The translations under genes and the position numbers were made by a program. A DNA stretch of 64,000 nt. Source: Pontiella sulfatireligans (lineage in GTDB: Bacteria > Verrucomicrobiota > Kiritimatiellia > Kiritimatiellales > Pontiellaceae). The DNA lies in the NCBI RefSeq assembly GCF_900890705.1, contig NZ_CAAHFH010000002.1, positions 1,302,001-1,366,000 of the forward strand, given 5' to 3'. Of this stretch, positions 33,778 to 42,364 are shown piece after piece. A model generated the notes under the pieces. That model had not been told where the DNA came from and did no database searches. It worked only from the letters and a program-made list of their open reading frames with translations. How positions within the stretch are numbered: the first letter of the stretch is position 1; every line of letters begins with the position of its first letter.

Positions 33778-34925
33778 TAGTTTTTCTCCGTTTTCTGAGC
33801 ACAATATTTTTCGACAACAGTACGATCCGGCTCTACACCGAGTCCGGGAGCGGTCGGCACCTGTGCGATGCCGTCCTTAATTTCCACGACAGCGGCGTAC
33901 ATTTCGTCGCGCATTGGATTCGGGGTGAGATCTCTTTCCAGCAACGGCTCGGCCACCTCGGCGCGGCCCGGCTCGACATAGGTGGTGGCCAGGAAGTGAA
34001 CGGCGCTCGCCAGGTTCAGCTGCGTACCCCAGCAATGGGGAACCACATTGATCCCATGCGAGGAAGCCACCGCGCGGATCTTCAGCGCTTCGGTCGGTCC
34101 GCCGCAATAGGCCAGATCCGGCTGAGCGACAGACACCCCGCCCTTCTCCAGCAGATTCTGAAAGCCCCAGCGGGTCTGCTCGCATTCGCCGGTTGCAATC
34201 GGAACGTCAATCTTGTCCGCCAGTTGGCGGAACAGGTTTTTATGCTGCGGCGAGAGCGGCTCTTCGAACCAGACATAGTTTTCGCCGTAGAGCACATGGC
34301 CCATTTCAATCGCTTCCGGCAAGTCGTAGGCGTGGTTGGAGTCGGCCATCAGTTGGATGTCCGGGAAGGTCTGGCGCATGGCTTTGACCTGCAACTTGTC
34401 GAAGGCCATGTTTTTGCCGACCTTGATCTTCATCGCCTTGTAGCCTCGTTCGACGTAGCCGGCGGCTTCATTCAGAATTGTTTCCAGCAGCTGCGCCTCC
34501 GACTGCTTGCGGAAATACATGCCGGTGGCGTAACACTGCACCTGATCGCGAACGCGACCGCCCATCAGTTCGGAAACCGAGACGTTGAGCAGCTTGCCTT
34601 TGAGGTCGAGCAGCGCCATATCGATGCCGGACATCGCGCCCATCATGACCCCCTTGCGGGCAAAATCGAGCGACGCACGCCAGCAATGCTGCCAAGCGGC
34701 CTCGTTCTTCAGAGGATCCCAGCCAATGAGCAGCGGCGCATAAAAAGAGGAAATGCCCGACTGCGTCACCTCGGCGGGGCCGTAGCATTCGCCCCAGCCG
34801 ACGGCGCCGGAATCGTCGATGATCTCCACCAGCAATGCGTTGCGGGTATCGTAGTGCCATTGCGAAAACCCGAACGATTCTTCGAGTTTGTGCTGCAGGC
34901 GGTAGGTTCTAATTGATTCAATCAT
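33777..34925 (-). CDS. enolase-superfamily dehydratase/cycloisomerase (mandelate racemase subgroup)
   Basis: 382 residues. Lys-x-Lys in MKIKVGKN, metal ligands Asp in MADSNHAYD, Glu in WFEEPLSP and Glu in ATGECEQ, and the His in VVPHCWGTQ give the mandelate-racemase-type active site with two bases. Members include galactonate and rhamnonate dehydratases, galactarolactone cycloisomerase and 3,6-anhydrogalactonate cycloisomerase. The last fits the neighbours best: it would turn anhydrogalactonate into 2-keto-3-deoxygalactonate. Cytoplasmic, Mg-dependent. Confidence 0.9.
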   Translation of the reverse strand: MIESIRTYRLQHKLEESFGFSQWHYDTRNALLVEIIDDSGAVGWGECYGPAEVTQSGISSFYAPLLIGWDPLKNEAAWQHCWRASLDFARKGVMMGAMSGIDMALLDLKGKLLNVSVSELMGGRVRDQVQCYATGMYFRKQSEAQLLETILNEAAGYVERGYKAMKIKVGKNMAFDKLQVKAMRQTFPDIQLMADSNHAYDLPEAIEMGHVLYGENYVWFEEPLSPQHKNLFRQLADKIDVPIATGECEQTRWGFQNLLEKGGVSVAQPDLAYCGGPTEALKIRAVASSHGINVVPHCWGTQLNLASAVHFLATTYVEPGRAEVAEPLLERDLTPNPMRDEMYAAVVEIKDGIAQVPTAPGLGVEPDRTVVEKYCAQKTEKN

Positions 34926-34941
34926 TCTACGTCTCGTTATA

Positions 34942-36027
34942 TTATTCAGTCAGCGCCGGAGCATCCGGCAGCTCGACGACCACCACAACGGAATCATCCG
35001 CCTTGAACGTGCCGGCATAAGAAAGGGCTCCAGCCGCCAATACAATCAGGGCGACGCCTACAAAAACTAGATTGAGCGCCTTGCCCGCGCCTTTCCATTC
35101 GCCGGTAATCATGGCGGCGACATTGCTGACAATCAGCGACAAGGCCAGGAAGATCGGTGTGGCAATAATGGCGCCGATGTCGCCCATCATTGCGCTGCCC
35201 TGCCCCATGGTGCCCAGCGCGGCAAACCACAACAGACCTGTAATGACCGCCCACATGATCGCTTTGCCAACTCCGCCGGTTTTTTCGGCAATGACCGTCT
35301 TGTTTTTCGCCAGCAGAATCAGGGCGTAGCCGAGGTTCATGACCAATGCACCCATCAGCACAACGACCCAGCGGGCCAGAGCCGAGTTGCGAACGCTTGC
35401 GCCATGTTCCTGAGCAATCTCGCCAATGCCTCCGGTGTTGTTGAACCCAATAAAGAGCAGCGAGGAGAGCAGTCCGCAGACCACGGCGATAATCAACCCT
35501 TTGCGGAGTGCGGCGCCTTTAGCGATGCCCTGGAGTTCCTGACCGGCCTCCGCGAGAATTTTATCTCGCTTCAGGCCGGCGATCGTAACCACCACGAGCG
35601 CCAAAGCGTAGAGCACCAATCCAAGAATGGTGAAAGGGATGCTGGCCGGAACAATCGTGTCGGCGCCTTGAATGAGTGCGATGATCGTTGCAGCAATGCC
35701 GCAGCCGCCCATAACAATTCCGTAGGTCAGCGACATGCCGATGTAGCCGACCGAAATGCCGAACATAATGCCGCCGATTCCCCACAGGAAGCCCATGGTC
35801 GCGCCAGCGGCAACTTCAGTCATTGATGCTTTGGATATAACAGTGAACAGGTCAGGAGTAACAATCAGCGCCCAGATCAGCGGGAAGAGCAGCATGGCGA
35901 CCAGCGACTGAACCACCCACCAGGCCTCCCACGACAGCGGCTTTACATACTTCATTCCAATACCGAATGTTCCCTGAAAAACACTGGCCAGCACGACAAT
36001 CATGATCGGTAGCATTAACTCATTCAT
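34942..36027 (-). CDS. RhaT-type sugar:proton symporter
   Basis: 361 residues, behind AGGAG. Ten hydrophobic segments, with the RhaT-family motifs VFQGTFGIGMKYVKPLSWEAWW split over the first helix, WGIGGIMFGISV and ALGTMGQGSAMMG. The family is part of the drug/metabolite transporter superfamily and typically imports L-rhamnose or similar deoxy sugars. As first gene of the pathway operon it probably brings in the monosaccharide, here perhaps anhydrogalactose. The promoter region carries motif copy B. Confidence 0.9.
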   Translation of the reverse strand: MNELMLPIMIVVLASVFQGTFGIGMKYVKPLSWEAWWVVQSLVAMLLFPLIWALIVTPDLFTVISKASMTEVAAGATMGFLWGIGGIMFGISVGYIGMSLTYGIVMGGCGIAATIIALIQGADTIVPASIPFTILGLVLYALALVVVTIAGLKRDKILAEAGQELQGIAKGAALRKGLIIAVVCGLLSSLLFIGFNNTGGIGEIAQEHGASVRNSALARWVVVLMGALVMNLGYALILLAKNKTVIAEKTGGVGKAIMWAVITGLLWFAALGTMGQGSAMMGDIGAIIATPIFLALSLIVSNVAAMITGEWKGAGKALNLVFVGVALIVLAAGALSYAGTFKADDSVVVVVELPDAPALTE

Positions 36028-36088
36028 CTATTCATCTCCTGTAATAACTCAAACAACAACATCCCACATTCAAAAGCCCATAAACATA

Positions 36089-36122
36089 GCTGATCTTGTA
36101 ATAAACTATGCCGATATTGCAC
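36089..36122 (-). promoter_or_regulatory. candidate AraC-regulator site, copy B
   Basis: On the minus strand GTGCAATATCGGC, then TTTATTACAAGATCAGC; ATCGGC and ATCAGC begin 21 bases apart. It matches copy A at 27 of the central 31 bases. It lies 62-95 bases before the transporter start and directly after the AraC gene. Confidence 0.75.
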
Positions 36123-36162
36123 TTCCTCGTTCTTTCGTTGCATAAACCACGTAAAACACGGC

Positions 36163-37110
36163 CTAAGCATCCCGGAAGCGCCGGACATGCTGCGGATTCT
36201 TTTTCCGGAATTCAGCCGGCGACATGCCGATATGTTTTTTGAACTGGCGGCCAAAATGGGTGTAGTCGTTAAAGCCGACCTGATAGCAGATATCCAAGGC
36301 GTTTTCGGTGGTATCCCGAAGCAGCACGCAAGCGCGCTCGATGCGCAGCCCGTTCAGATAGTTCAAGAACGTCATGCCGGTTTCGTGCTTGAACAGCCGG
36401 CAAAAATAGGTTTCCGAGGCGCCGCTCATGGCCGCCATGTCTTCGAGCTTCAATGATTCTTCAAAGTGGTCGTGAATATAGTTCAAGGTGCTGCGCAGTC
36501 CGGACAGATAGCGGGAGACCGGCACCGCCAAGTCAACCTGGACCATCCGGTCCACCCCTTTGTTGCGGTCGTACTGTTCGGCAAGAAACGCCAGCAAGTC
36601 CAGGAAATGGTAGCGGGTCAGGGCCTGGCCCCGGTCGGTTAAATCATGTGCCGTCTCGCGCAACTGTTGAAACAAGGCGATCAAGTCGGCGCGCTGATCC
36701 GCTTTAAACTTAAGCTGGACGGCGGATACGCCTTCCTCCGCGAGCGAGATGAAGGGCTTGAAAAAATATTTATTCGGCGAACTGGAGTTTTTGAGCTTTT
36801 CCAGCGACTGGATTTCGAAGTCAACCGCCTGCGGCAGAAAGCTGCAGCAATAGGCCTTGCGCGATTGCTTCTTAACCGCGTCGGCCAGCAAGTGCAGCAC
36901 ATACGGCTTCATGATCAGCACGTCGCCGGGCTTCATCAGAATTTCATCTCCTTTGAAGCGGTTGATCAACGAGCCCTTCTCCACGAACAGCATTTCAAAA
37001 TATTCGTGGCGATGCAGCTCCTTCTGAATCAATGTCCGGTCCCCCACCGTATCCACGGCAATGGGGAATGCAGATTCAACAAACAGCTCTCTAGACTTAA
37101 CTAAAGACAT
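36163..37110 (-). CDS. AraC-family regulator of the locus
   Basis: 315 residues from the ATG at 37110; a longer open frame upstream runs into the sulfatase gene and is not used. Residues 1-130 form a cupin-like sensor (LHRHEYFEMLFVEKGSLINRF, LMKPGDVLIMKPYVLH). Residues about 210-310 hold two helix-turn-helices (SLKLEDMAAMSGASETYFCRLF and ALDICYQVGFNDYTHFGRQF with the AraC signature). It likely senses a sugar from the glycan and activates the units that carry the 34-bp motif. It lies 11 bases after a sulfatase gene, so it is expressed with the upstream operon. Confidence 0.93.
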   Translation of the reverse strand: MSLVKSRELFVESAFPIAVDTVGDRTLIQKELHRHEYFEMLFVEKGSLINRFKGDEILMKPGDVLIMKPYVLHLLADAVKKQSRKAYCCSFLPQAVDFEIQSLEKLKNSSSPNKYFFKPFISLAEEGVSAVQLKFKADQRADLIALFQQLRETAHDLTDRGQALTRYHFLDLLAFLAEQYDRNKGVDRMVQVDLAVPVSRYLSGLRSTLNYIHDHFEESLKLEDMAAMSGASETYFCRLFKHETGMTFLNYLNGLRIERACVLLRDTTENALDICYQVGFNDYTHFGRQFKKHIGMSPAEFRKKNPQHVRRFRDA

Positions 37111-37121
37111 CCCTATCCACC

Positions 37122-38753
37122 TTATTTGGGGAGGTTGCCCTTCCATCCTTTGCTGAATTGGATGAGAAGGCTGGCCACCAGCTCCGGCGTCTTGGCCGCA
37201 ACATTGACCGTTTCCTGCGGGTCCTCTTTGTGGTCGTACAACTCCACAAAAACGGGTTCGGCATCCGGATGCACCACATCTTTCCAAACCACCAAGCGAT
37301 AGCGGTCGGTGCGCATGGTATAGCCCATAAGGTTGTTCTCGAAGAGGTCGCGGTCCCATTTGGCGCCCTGCTGCTTAATGATGCGGGCTTCCACTTCTTC
37401 GATCAGCGGGCCGAAAAAAGTTTCGCGCAAACCGGGCGAAAGCGGGTTCGCCGCCCATTCGCGCAGGGCCGGATCCGGGAACTGGCTGAAGGCCGCCGCT
37501 TTCCACTCGCGGTCCGGGTTGGCCAGCAGCGGCTTAAAGCTGGTTCCCTCCACATGGGACGGCACCGGGATGCCGGCGAGGTCGCACAGCGTCGGATACA
37601 TGTCGATGAGCTCAACCAGTCCGTCGGTCGTCTTGCCACGGCTGCCTTTGGGCATGTCCGGCGTCCAGATCATCATGGGAACCCGCGTACCAACTTCATA
37701 GTTGGTCGCTTTGCCCCAAATACCCATATCGCCGAGGTGCCAGCCATGGTCGCCCCAAACAATGATGATGGTGTTGTCGCGAATGCCCGCTTCGTCGAGC
37801 GCGTCGATCATCTTGCCAAGGTTGGCATCGGCATAGCTGACACAGGCCAGATAGGCGTGCTTCAACGTCCGGGCCATTTCGTCATCAATGCCGCCGCTCT
37901 TTGGAATGCCGGTCCGGACGCGCAGCTCGAAGGAAGCATGCAACCCCATCTCCGCGCCGTCTTTCGGCCCTTCGGTTTGCGTGGCCAACGGAATCTTCAC
38001 CGGGTCATACAAATCCCAATAAGGCTTGGGAGCAATCCAATCGAGATGCGGTTTCTTCAAACCCAGCCCAAGGAAGAACGGCTTATCCGGGTTCTTTTTG
38101 AGCATGTCCTTCATCGTGGCAATCGCGAGCTCGGTGTTGAGGCCGTCTTCATAGGTCGCATCCGGAACATCGGCGCACTCGTAGGCCGGACCTTTGCCAC
38201 CCAGCCCGAGACGGGACATGCCCGGATACTTTTTCGACATGTATGCTTTATTCTCTTTCAGGATAGCCTGGTTTTCAGGAAGCGCAAAGCCCCCCACCGT
38301 TGCCGGAACCTTGAGCTTCAACGAAGCCTTGGAGACCGGATCGCGGCTCCATGAAAATTCGGGGTCCGACTCCGGCTTGTTATGAAAAATCTTCCCGCAG
38401 TACACGGCTTCGTACCCGTTCGCGATAAAGTTTTGCGAAAGGGTGACCATGTCCGGATTGAGCGGACGGAAGCTGGCAAAGTTTTCCGTCACGCGGATGG
38501 TGTCCGGGCGGGCGCCCGCCATCAGGCTGGCGCGCGACGGACCGCAGATCGCTTCCTGGCAGAAGGCCCGGTTAAAGAGCAGGCCGTCCGCCGCCAGTTT
38601 ATCCATATTCGGCGTAACGGCAATCGGCGACCCGTAGCAGCCCAGTTCCGGGCGCAGATCGTCGACGGCAAGAAACAGAATATTCGGCTTTTGCTTCGAC
38701 TGGCAAGAGCAGGCAAGCAGGAGGACAACAACAAGGTATGTTAATTTTTTCAT
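37122..38753 (-). CDS. S1 sulfatase lipoprotein, iduronate-2-sulfatase-like
   Basis: 543 residues from the ATG at 38753. A lipobox (L-L-A-C15) makes it a membrane-anchored lipoprotein. PNILFLAVDDLRPELGCYG, Cys70-Gly-Pro-Ser-Arg-Ala-Ser-Leu-Met-Ala-Gly and VVWGDHGWHLG are the hallmarks of the iduronate-2-sulfatase-like S1 branch (S1_7), which in marine bacteria includes carrageenan sulfatases. Cys70 needs conversion to formylglycine. The signal points to an envelope location, together with the exported GH enzymes. Confidence 0.93.
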   Translation of the reverse strand: MKKLTYLVVVLLLACSCQSKQKPNILFLAVDDLRPELGCYGSPIAVTPNMDKLAADGLLFNRAFCQEAICGPSRASLMAGARPDTIRVTENFASFRPLNPDMVTLSQNFIANGYEAVYCGKIFHNKPESDPEFSWSRDPVSKASLKLKVPATVGGFALPENQAILKENKAYMSKKYPGMSRLGLGGKGPAYECADVPDATYEDGLNTELAIATMKDMLKKNPDKPFFLGLGLKKPHLDWIAPKPYWDLYDPVKIPLATQTEGPKDGAEMGLHASFELRVRTGIPKSGGIDDEMARTLKHAYLACVSYADANLGKMIDALDEAGIRDNTIIIVWGDHGWHLGDMGIWGKATNYEVGTRVPMMIWTPDMPKGSRGKTTDGLVELIDMYPTLCDLAGIPVPSHVEGTSFKPLLANPDREWKAAAFSQFPDPALREWAANPLSPGLRETFFGPLIEEVEARIIKQQGAKWDRDLFENNLMGYTMRTDRYRLVVWKDVVHPDAEPVFVELYDHKEDPQETVNVAAKTPELVASLLIQFSKGWKGNLPK

Positions 38754-38767
38754 AAGCTTCTCTCGGT

Positions 38768-40747
38768 TTAGTTTTCCCAAACAACAGGCATGAACACGGT
38801 CATCTCTGCTGTGCCCCGGTTGCTCCAGACGTAATAGGGAACAAACTGGGTTTCGTACAATTTAAACTCCGGCTTTTTAACCGTGCGGTACATGCCGCTC
38901 TTCGCATCCGAACGCAGCAACACGCTGCCGTTGATGGTTGAAACGCCACCCAAAAAGTCCGGACGATGTTCCACCCTCAGGTCGGCATTGCCGCTGAAGT
39001 ACACATCCAGGATTCCGGCACCTTCCGGCAAATCGGGAGACTCCACGCAGTAGACCAGCGGGCCGCGTTTGATTGCCACCTGGTTGCGGACCTCTTCAAT
39101 GAGCGGGTGGCCTTCCACCAGATTAACGTCCATCGGCATATCCAGTTCAACCACGTCGCCGGCTCTCCACTCGCGCTCGATTTTCGCAAACGTTCCGGGC
39201 GCGACATCAACGCCGGCATCCGCACCGTTCACCTGCAGGGCCGCCCCTTCCGCCCATTCCGGAATGCGCAGCATAATCTCAAAGGCTTCCGCTTTGCACT
39301 CGTCAACGGTCAGCTTGACCGCGCCGTTCCAGGGGTAATCAGTCTGCTGGGTGAGCTTGAGGGCCGAGCCGTCGAGCAGCTGGGTCTCCAGCTTGTTGCT
39401 TCCGTACAGATTCACCGCAACGCCGTTGGCTGAAAGGCTGTAGACCCAACCGGATACTTTGGCGATGGTCCGAACAAGGTTCGGCGGGCAGCAGAAACAT
39501 TCGATGTAGGGCTCGCGGTCCGGCGACTCGGTGTTGTCACGATCGGCAACGTATTCGCGCTGTCCATTGATGTAGCGCAGCGGGTTCGCGTAGAAATAGT
39601 TTTTGCCATCGGCACTGATGCCGACCATCGCGCTGTTGTGCAAGACCAGCTCCATGATGTCGGCATATTTTGACTCGCCCTTAATGCCAAGCATGCGGTA
39701 ATTGAACATGGCGTTGCCAATGTTGGCGCAGGTTTCGTTATAGGCCGTGGAATTGGGCATCATGTAGTCATCAATGAATCCTTCTTCGATGGTGTCCTTG
39801 CGGGGCGACGCACCATAATGGGCCTGTCCAACCGCGCCGGTGACATACATTTTTTTGTTTACGACGCTGTCCCACAGACGATCCAGCGCATCCAAAAGCG
39901 CCTGCTCCCCCGTTTCCGCCGCCACATCGGCCGCACCGGCATAATAATAGAGCGCCAGCACTGCATGCCCGGCCGCGTCGGTTTCCTCGCGCAGCGGAAC
40001 GCGCTCCTGCACCATGTCGCCGATCGGGTAACCCTCGGTGCTGGCATCTTCCACCACCTCGTATTTGCCGCGGTTGTTGATGAAGATTTCAGCCAGCTCC
40101 AGATAGCGCTTATCCCTGGTGGTGCGGTACAGCTCGGTCAGACCCATAATCTGTGACTGATTGAAACCAAAGCGCCCAAGCGACGCCGGCTGCGGCTGGA
40201 ACAGCGCGTAGAGCAGATCCGCATTCTTGATCGCAATGTCCAGAAAGTGGGTCTTGCCGGTTACACGATGGTGAATGCAAGCTGAGGTGTAGAGGTGACC
40301 GCAATTATACATTTCATGATATTTGCGGTTCGAGAAATGACCGATGCCGTTAATCTGAATGTGGGTGTGCAGATAGCCGTCGTCTTCCTGGGCTTGGGCA
40401 ACGACTTCAAGAATTTCATCGAGTTCGTCCAGAATCTTCTGGTCCTTGTTGACCGCATAAACGTGGGAGCAGGCTTCCATCCATTTAAAGAAGTCGCCGT
40501 CGTGCCACTCAAAACCTTGATGTTCACCGTCCATCAAGCCGGCGGCAATCTTGAAGTTATTGAACCCGTGGCCAACATCGCCCTTGAGCAGCGAGCCCAT
40601 GTAGGGAACCATCACTTCTTCGCACTGCTTGAACTTGTCGGCCCAGAAGCCTTCCGTCCAACGGCAGTCTCCCATGCCAATGCTCTTGAGCTTCATGTAA
40701 GGGCTGGCAGCGTTGTCTGTAATGGCGGGCGTTTGATGCTTCATCAT
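38768..40747 (-). CDS. GH127-family glycoside hydrolase without signal peptide
   Basis: 659 residues. It begins MMKHQTPAITDNAASPYMKLKSIGMGDCRWTEGF, directly at the position corresponding to the mature N terminus of its two exported paralogues, so it should be cytoplasmic. The Glu/Cys pair (NETCA, near 337) and CFCCPPN (near 417) are conserved. Close sequence similarity to the copies at 28400 and 47658 shows duplication within the locus. It lies next to the MFS porter gene and probably finishes imported oligosaccharides. Confidence 0.92.
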   Translation of the reverse strand: MMKHQTPAITDNAASPYMKLKSIGMGDCRWTEGFWADKFKQCEEVMVPYMGSLLKGDVGHGFNNFKIAAGLMDGEHQGFEWHDGDFFKWMEACSHVYAVNKDQKILDELDEILEVVAQAQEDDGYLHTHIQINGIGHFSNRKYHEMYNCGHLYTSACIHHRVTGKTHFLDIAIKNADLLYALFQPQPASLGRFGFNQSQIMGLTELYRTTRDKRYLELAEIFINNRGKYEVVEDASTEGYPIGDMVQERVPLREETDAAGHAVLALYYYAGAADVAAETGEQALLDALDRLWDSVVNKKMYVTGAVGQAHYGASPRKDTIEEGFIDDYMMPNSTAYNETCANIGNAMFNYRMLGIKGESKYADIMELVLHNSAMVGISADGKNYFYANPLRYINGQREYVADRDNTESPDREPYIECFCCPPNLVRTIAKVSGWVYSLSANGVAVNLYGSNKLETQLLDGSALKLTQQTDYPWNGAVKLTVDECKAEAFEIMLRIPEWAEGAALQVNGADAGVDVAPGTFAKIEREWRAGDVVELDMPMDVNLVEGHPLIEEVRNQVAIKRGPLVYCVESPDLPEGAGILDVYFSGNADLRVEHRPDFLGGVSTINGSVLLRSDAKSGMYRTVKKPEFKLYETQFVPYYVWSNRGTAEMTVFMPVVWEN

Positions 40748-40760
40748 TGAATTTTCCGTC

Positions 40761-42341
40761 TTATTTTTCGTCTTTATTTTTAACCAGCAGGGAAAGCTGG
40801 ATCTCTTCGAGCGACATGTTTTTGGTTTCCTTCAACGTCTTGAATAGAATCACGAGACCGACCAAAACCGCTGCCCCGTAGGATAGGAAGATGGAACTCA
40901 TCCCCATGTTTTCGAGCTGCCACGGGAAAAACTTCTGCACCAGCGCGCTGGTTAAACTCGTAATGATCGTAAAGAAGGGAATGGCGATGCCGCGTATCGC
41001 AATCGGGAAAATTTCGGAGAACAGCACCCACATCACCGGCCCCACAGAAAAATGAAACGCCCCGATAAAACTGAGGATTCCGATCAGTACGAGCGTGGCA
41101 TTCATCCGGGTTGCAGTCTGCATGAGCGATGTCAGATGCACGGCGGCTTCTTCTTCCCCAAGCGCTTTCTTCACGGCATTTTTAAAAGCAATGTCATTCT
41201 CGAACTCAACCTCGACCAAGGCCGTGAGCCGTTCCGGATTCTCAAGGCCGCTCATTTCCTCGATGGACTGCGCGGTAATGACATAGCGGGCTTCTTTGAA
41301 TGAGTATGAACAGAGAGCGAGACTGGCTATAATCCAAACCATGCCCCAGATGATCAGCGGACGGCGACCCAGCTTATCCACCAGCAGCAATCCAAGCACC
41401 GTGAACACAATGCTGGTCACGCCCAGCCAAATGGCCTGGGCAAAGGCGGCGTCGGCACCGATTCCCAATTGCTTGAACACGGTTTGTGCATAGAAGAGAA
41501 TGGCGTTGATGCCGGTGCACTGCTGCGCAATGCCGATGGTCAGAGCAATGATGAAAATCAGGCGCATCGGCTTGCTGAAGGTTTCCTTCAGCTGGGATGC
41601 AATAGATTGGTTATGGCAACCCAGACTCAGGCTTTCCTGCATCTCGTTCAAATGGTGCTCAACCTCATCTTGGGGAAGAATCTTGCGCAGCGTGGCTTTG
41701 GCGTCTTCAGCGCGGCCTCGATAGAACAACCACGACGGACTCTCGGGAATGATCATCAGAAGACCGAACCAGAGTATGGCAAACGGAATTTCAGAGCCCA
41801 ACATCCAGCGCCAGGTATGCGTATCAATACAGAGCGTTGAAACCCACTCGCTCCCCGACCCCGCCCACTGGTGAATCAGATAGTTGACGAAATATGCGCC
41901 GGACAAACCAACCACGATATTGATCTGCGTCATCGAAACCAGTTTGCCCCGCCATTTCGGAGGCGCAATTTCGCCGATATACATCGAGGCCAGCGAAATG
42001 GAACTGAAGGCCAGCCCACCCAGAAAACGAGCCGCAACCAGCACCCCGTAACTAGGCGCAAAAGCGGATGCCAACGCGGAGATCAGATAGAGCACCGCCA
42101 CCAGCATAATCGCCTTCTTGCGGCCAAATGCATTGCAGATGTATCCGGCAAACGGCAAGGCCACCAGAACGCCCCAGGCCGGAGCACTCACCGCGGTCCC
42201 CAACTGCATCGACGTCAGCGAAAACTCATTTGTGATGAAGTCCGTCGTTCCGGAAATCAGCGCGGCATCGAGGCCGAACAGAAACCCGCCCATGGCAACA
42301 ATGGTGGCGTAGATGAATGCGTTTACTCTATAAGAACTCAT
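40761..42341 (-). CDS. MFS sugar:proton symporter (SP family)
   Basis: 526 residues with twelve hydrophobic segments. GFLFGLDAALISG is the first helix of sugar porters, GYICNAFGRKKAI the loop motif, RFLGGLAF and PESPSWLFYRGR the family signatures, QQCTGINAILFYAQ the sugar-binding QQ motif. A soluble insertion of about 70 residues lies in the second half (SFKEARYVITAQSIEEMSG...). This insertion is longer than in XylE-type members. It probably imports a mono- or disaccharide released outside. The gene is preceded by a 12-base G/C homopolymer. Confidence 0.93.
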   Translation of the reverse strand: MSSYRVNAFIYATIVAMGGFLFGLDAALISGTTDFITNEFSLTSMQLGTAVSAPAWGVLVALPFAGYICNAFGRKKAIMLVAVLYLISALASAFAPSYGVLVAARFLGGLAFSSISLASMYIGEIAPPKWRGKLVSMTQINIVVGLSGAYFVNYLIHQWAGSGSEWVSTLCIDTHTWRWMLGSEIPFAILWFGLLMIIPESPSWLFYRGRAEDAKATLRKILPQDEVEHHLNEMQESLSLGCHNQSIASQLKETFSKPMRLIFIIALTIGIAQQCTGINAILFYAQTVFKQLGIGADAAFAQAIWLGVTSIVFTVLGLLLVDKLGRRPLIIWGMVWIIASLALCSYSFKEARYVITAQSIEEMSGLENPERLTALVEVEFENDIAFKNAVKKALGEEEAAVHLTSLMQTATRMNATLVLIGILSFIGAFHFSVGPVMWVLFSEIFPIAIRGIAIPFFTIITSLTSALVQKFFPWQLENMGMSSIFLSYGAAVLVGLVILFKTLKETKNMSLEEIQLSLLVKNKDEK

Positions 42342-42352
42342 ATTCAGGTCTC

Positions 42353-42364
42353 GGGGGGGGGGGG
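42353..42364. repeat. 12-base poly-G/poly-C tract between two genes
   Basis: Twelve consecutive G on the plus strand (C on the coding strand) lie directly after the oxidoreductase stop codon and 11 bases before the MFS start codon, in the place where a ribosome-binding site would be. Confidence 0.9.

Noticed and set aside
37111..37359. Extended start of the AraC gene
   Set aside because: The extension overlaps the sulfatase gene and has no cupin character; the ATG at 37110 gives a normal AraC length.
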